Source: Bdellovibrionales bacterium
GTDB taxonomy: Bacteria > Bdellovibrionota > JAFGOL01
DNA length: 7,192 nt
Assembly (NCBI GenBank): GCA_022710165.1
Contig: JAKLHL010000072.1
Coordinates: 1 to 7,192 of the forward strand
Reading direction: 5' to 3'
The position numbers were made by a program, and so were the translations under genes. The stretch's first letter is position 1. The number at the start of each line of letters is the position of its first letter. Of this stretch, positions 6,160-7,192 are shown in pieces. Below the pieces are notes generated by a model. That model was not told where the DNA came from. It worked only from the letters and a program-made list of their open reading frames with translations, and made no database searches.

Positions 6160-6186
6160 ATTATATGAACATCATAGAATTGGCAA
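6160..6186 (-). promoter_or_regulatory. candidate sigma-70 promoter of the carbonic anhydrase-like gene
   Basis: On the minus strand TTGCCA (6186-6181, five of six) and TATAAT (6165-6160, perfect) are 15 bases apart, shorter than the ideal 17. Only nine bases separate the -10 from the ATG at 6150, so the start of transcription would fall zero to three bases before it. That fits the absence of a Shine-Dalgarno sequence and suggests leaderless translation. Confidence 0.45.
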
Positions 6187-6191
6187 GTTTT

Positions 6192-6217
6192 TGGTCGGGG
6201 AGACTGGACCAGCGATC
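6192..6217 (-). pseudogene. damaged 3' end of a tRNA gene (tRNA-Pro-like)
   Basis: Read on the minus strand, the sequence runs GATCGCTGG, then TCCAGT, then CTCCCCGACCA. Adding six bases (TTCGAA) after GCTGG would restore a standard T-arm, GCTGG-TTCGAAT-CCAGT, followed by the acceptor strand CTCCCCG, discriminator A and encoded CCA. The ending CCCCGACCA is typical of bacterial tRNA-Pro, whose 5' end would be CGGGG; that half is not present upstream. The T-loop deletion makes it non-functional. Duplicated tRNA 3' ends are usual at integration sites of phages and islands, so this may be an attachment-site relic. The call rests on pattern memory without a covariance search. Confidence 0.42.
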
Positions 6218-6255
6218 ATAAGTCTAAATAACTAAGCCAATCAAGGGGTTATGGG

Positions 6256-6337
6256 TTTCAGCGAAGTAGCCCACGCAGGCGGTATTTCATCCTGTTTAAT
6301 CCTAGTTCATCCTGTTTAATGTTTCCAGGTCCGCAAG
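6256..6337 (+). repeat. dispersed direct repeat, copy 2 (with internal duplication)
   Basis: Second copy of the element at 5546-5607, in the same orientation and about 0.7 kb away. It carries a 20-base tandem duplication (6286-6320) and a doubled nine-base AGGTCCGCA (6327-6344) at its right end. The long inverted repeat of copy 1 is reduced here to GCGG/CCGC. On the minus strand one frame gives KQDEIPPAWATSLKPITP then TGA, with TGA at 6238-6240, homologous to the broken frame in copy 1; the 20-base duplication shifts the frame upstream of this. The repeat and the tRNA-like remnant lie 38 bases apart. Confidence 0.8.
6286..6320 (+). repeat. 20-base-period tandem duplication inside repeat copy 2
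   Basis: The 15-base word TTCATCCTGTTTAAT occurs at 6286-6300 and again at 6306-6320, separated by CCTAG. Copy 1 has only one such unit. Twenty is not a multiple of three, so the duplication would break any reading frame through the repeat. Confidence 0.85.
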
Positions 6338-6369
6338 GTCCGCAGAAAGATATGCCTAAGTAGCAGACA

Positions 6370-6386
6370 TGTATAACGTATGTACA
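6370..6386. promoter_or_regulatory. possible upstream activator site for the sigma-54 promoter
   Basis: TGTATAACGTATGTACA is an imperfect 17-base palindrome with matching ends TGTA/TACA and one further inner pair. Its centre lies about 106 bases before the transcription start predicted from the sigma-54 promoter, a usual distance for the enhancer sites that bind sigma-54 activator proteins. Only one site is seen, whereas such sites often come in pairs, and no activator gene is in the window. Confidence 0.25.
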
Positions 6387-6457
6387 AGTACACAAGATCA
6401 ACACTACGCCTTCGCAAAATTGTCCTTAAAAATCAACAAGTTACCATACTGATGCCC

Positions 6458-6473
6458 TGGCACATGGATTGCA
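6458..6473 (+). promoter_or_regulatory. sigma-54 (RpoN) promoter
   Basis: TGGCAC (6458-6463), five bases, then TTGCA (6469-6473) matches the -24/-12 consensus exactly, with the GG and GC pairs at the required spacing and the favoured C before TGGCAC. Transcription should start near 6484, five bases before the ATG of the next gene. Use of this promoter would need RpoN and an activator ATPase, linking the gene to a stress, nutrient or surface signal. Confidence 0.6.
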
Positions 6474-6488
6474 TCTAATAAAGATATA

Positions 6489-7192
6489 ATGAAGTTTATT
6501 ATTTCTAAAATTTTAACCATTTTATTCATTATGTCACAATCTCATTTCTCTTACTCGGCCCCAGTAGAAACACACCCCCTTCTAGAAAGAGGAATATCAA
6601 TTGTAGTTCCAACTGTTTTAGAAGGATATACCAAAAATACCTCCTATGAAAAAGATCTGGCGAAATTTTTAGAATTAATCTTAGTATCAAAGGTTGAGGG
6701 CGGATACTATTTCAATGTTATAAAAACGGATCTTTGTATGTTCACATGGGACTGTTCTCCACATTTCTTGCTTAATATAAAAGAAATGTCTGTATCCCCC
6801 CAGGAAGAAGCCGGAACATTCCACGTAAAGTTAAAGATAGAACTTATTAAAAGATATAACTCTGATGTTACTTTAACCTTCTCTGAGTTTAGTATAGATG
6901 AAACTTTTTCTTTGAAAGATGAAATGATAATAGATAAAGGAGAGTGGAAAAAGAGCCCCGAAAAACTCTCATGGTGGCTTTGTGACAAAATTGCATCACA
7001 TATAACTCCAAATTTAGCTAAATTAGTCTCTAGCATCCCTGATTACCTCGCTAATTCTGTTGAGAACTACAGAGAATTTTTAATTTTTGCGCCTCCAATT
7101 AAAGCCAAGAAAGTACTTAAAAAGTTAAGTTCTGCCCCATACATTGGCCAAAAACAAGAAATCAAGATGGAACTGATAAAAACAAGAGATAA
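6489..7192 (+). CDS. secreted protein of unknown family, N-terminal part (runs off window)
   Basis: The frame is open from the ATG at 6489 to the window end with no stop, giving 234 residues so far. The first 24 residues are a signal peptide (Lys2, Lys7, an Ile/Leu core, then SYSA), probably cut after Ala24. The ATG at 6531 (Met15) would remove the hydrophobic core, so 6489 is preferred, though no Shine-Dalgarno sequence precedes it. The mature part starts with a strand (GISIVVPTVLEG, 35-46), a long helix, strand-rich 92-120, an acidic/Trp region (GEWKKS, 151-156) and a helix with Trp162-Trp163. This order recalls the TolB N-terminal/CsgG-like periplasmic fold, but that is a guess from pattern alone. 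Cysteines are at 83, 89 and 165. Codons are AT-rich, as in the neighbouring accessory DNA. The sigma-54 promoter directly upstream is its probable control. Confidence 0.75.
   Translation, partial: MKFIISKILTILFIMSQSHFSYSAPVETHPLLERGISIVVPTVLEGYTKNTSYEKDLAKFLELILVSKVEGGYYFNVIKTDLCMFTWDCSPHFLLNIKEMSVSPQEEAGTFHVKLKIELIKRYNSDVTLTFSEFSIDETFSLKDEMIIDKGEWKKSPEKLSWWLCDKIASHITPNLAKLVSSIPDYLANSVENYREFLIFAPPIKAKKVLKKLSSAPYIGQKQEIKMELIKTRD

Noticed and set aside
6251..6320. Plus-strand mini-ORF starting ATGGGTTTC in repeat copy 2 with AAGGGG upstream
   Set aside because: It has only 22 codons, copy 1 lacks the ATG and stops earlier, and the differences between copies show no coding pattern.
5546..6337. 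Integron attC sites around a gene cassette
   Set aside because: The repeats lack the paired core sites of the GTTRRRY/RYYYAAC type and the folded arms expected of attC, and no integron integrase is present.
6707..7036. Minus-strand ORF opposite the terminal secreted protein
   Set aside because: The plus strand is open over the whole region with a signal peptide; the antisense frame has no ribosome binding site or protein features.

Overview
The window reads as a Gram-negative bacterial chromosome of moderate-to-low GC with frequent ATA and AGA/AGG codons. The evidence is several lipoprotein signal peptides with lipobox cysteines, Sec-type signal peptides, strong GGAGG ribosome binding sites and a near-perfect sigma-54 promoter. 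A proteobacterial or Desulfobacterota-like host fits best, but nothing here fixes the taxon.

Left part (1-4921), ordinary housekeeping/envelope genes. The window opens inside a P-type cation ATPase (1-831, C-terminal part only). Its stop overlaps the start of a cysteine-rich lipoprotein (828-1532). A second, unrelated lipoprotein (1551-2279, minus strand, TTG start) converges on it. From a promoter-like sequence near 2390, four genes run on the plus strand: a two-helix membrane protein resembling DUF6868 (2427-2678), a class I SAM methyltransferase overlapping it by ATGA (2675-3448), an NHL-type beta-propeller lipoprotein (3494-4483) and a TerB-like helical protein (4508-4921). Close spacing suggests one transcription unit, or two with a break in the 45-base gap at 3449-3493.

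Right part (4922-7192), accessory-looking DNA that is visibly richer in A and T. It holds a possible decayed or very small minus-strand membrane ORF (4937-5101), a small secreted cysteine protein (5121-5516), a beta-carbonic anhydrase-like gene on the minus strand (5611-6150) and the start of a secreted protein of unknown family (6489 to the window end, still open). The carbonic anhydrase gene is bracketed by two direct copies of a diverged repeat (5546-5607 and 6256-6337). Between the gene and the second copy lies what looks like the damaged 3' end of a tRNA-Pro gene (6192-6217). Together these suggest an integration or recombination scar.

The most striking regulatory signal is a sigma-54 promoter (6458-6473) with a possible upstream palindromic activator site (6370-6386), placed so close to the last gene that the predicted leader is only about five bases. 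The carbonic anhydrase gene also has a promoter-like sequence abutting its start codon. Neither gene has a Shine-Dalgarno sequence, unlike most genes in the rest of the window.

No rRNA, intact tRNA, CRISPR array, transposase or recombinase gene was seen. No single new defence or biosynthetic system is evident. The repeat-flanked carbonic anhydrase segment with the sigma-54-driven secreted protein beside it is the part most worth a second look.
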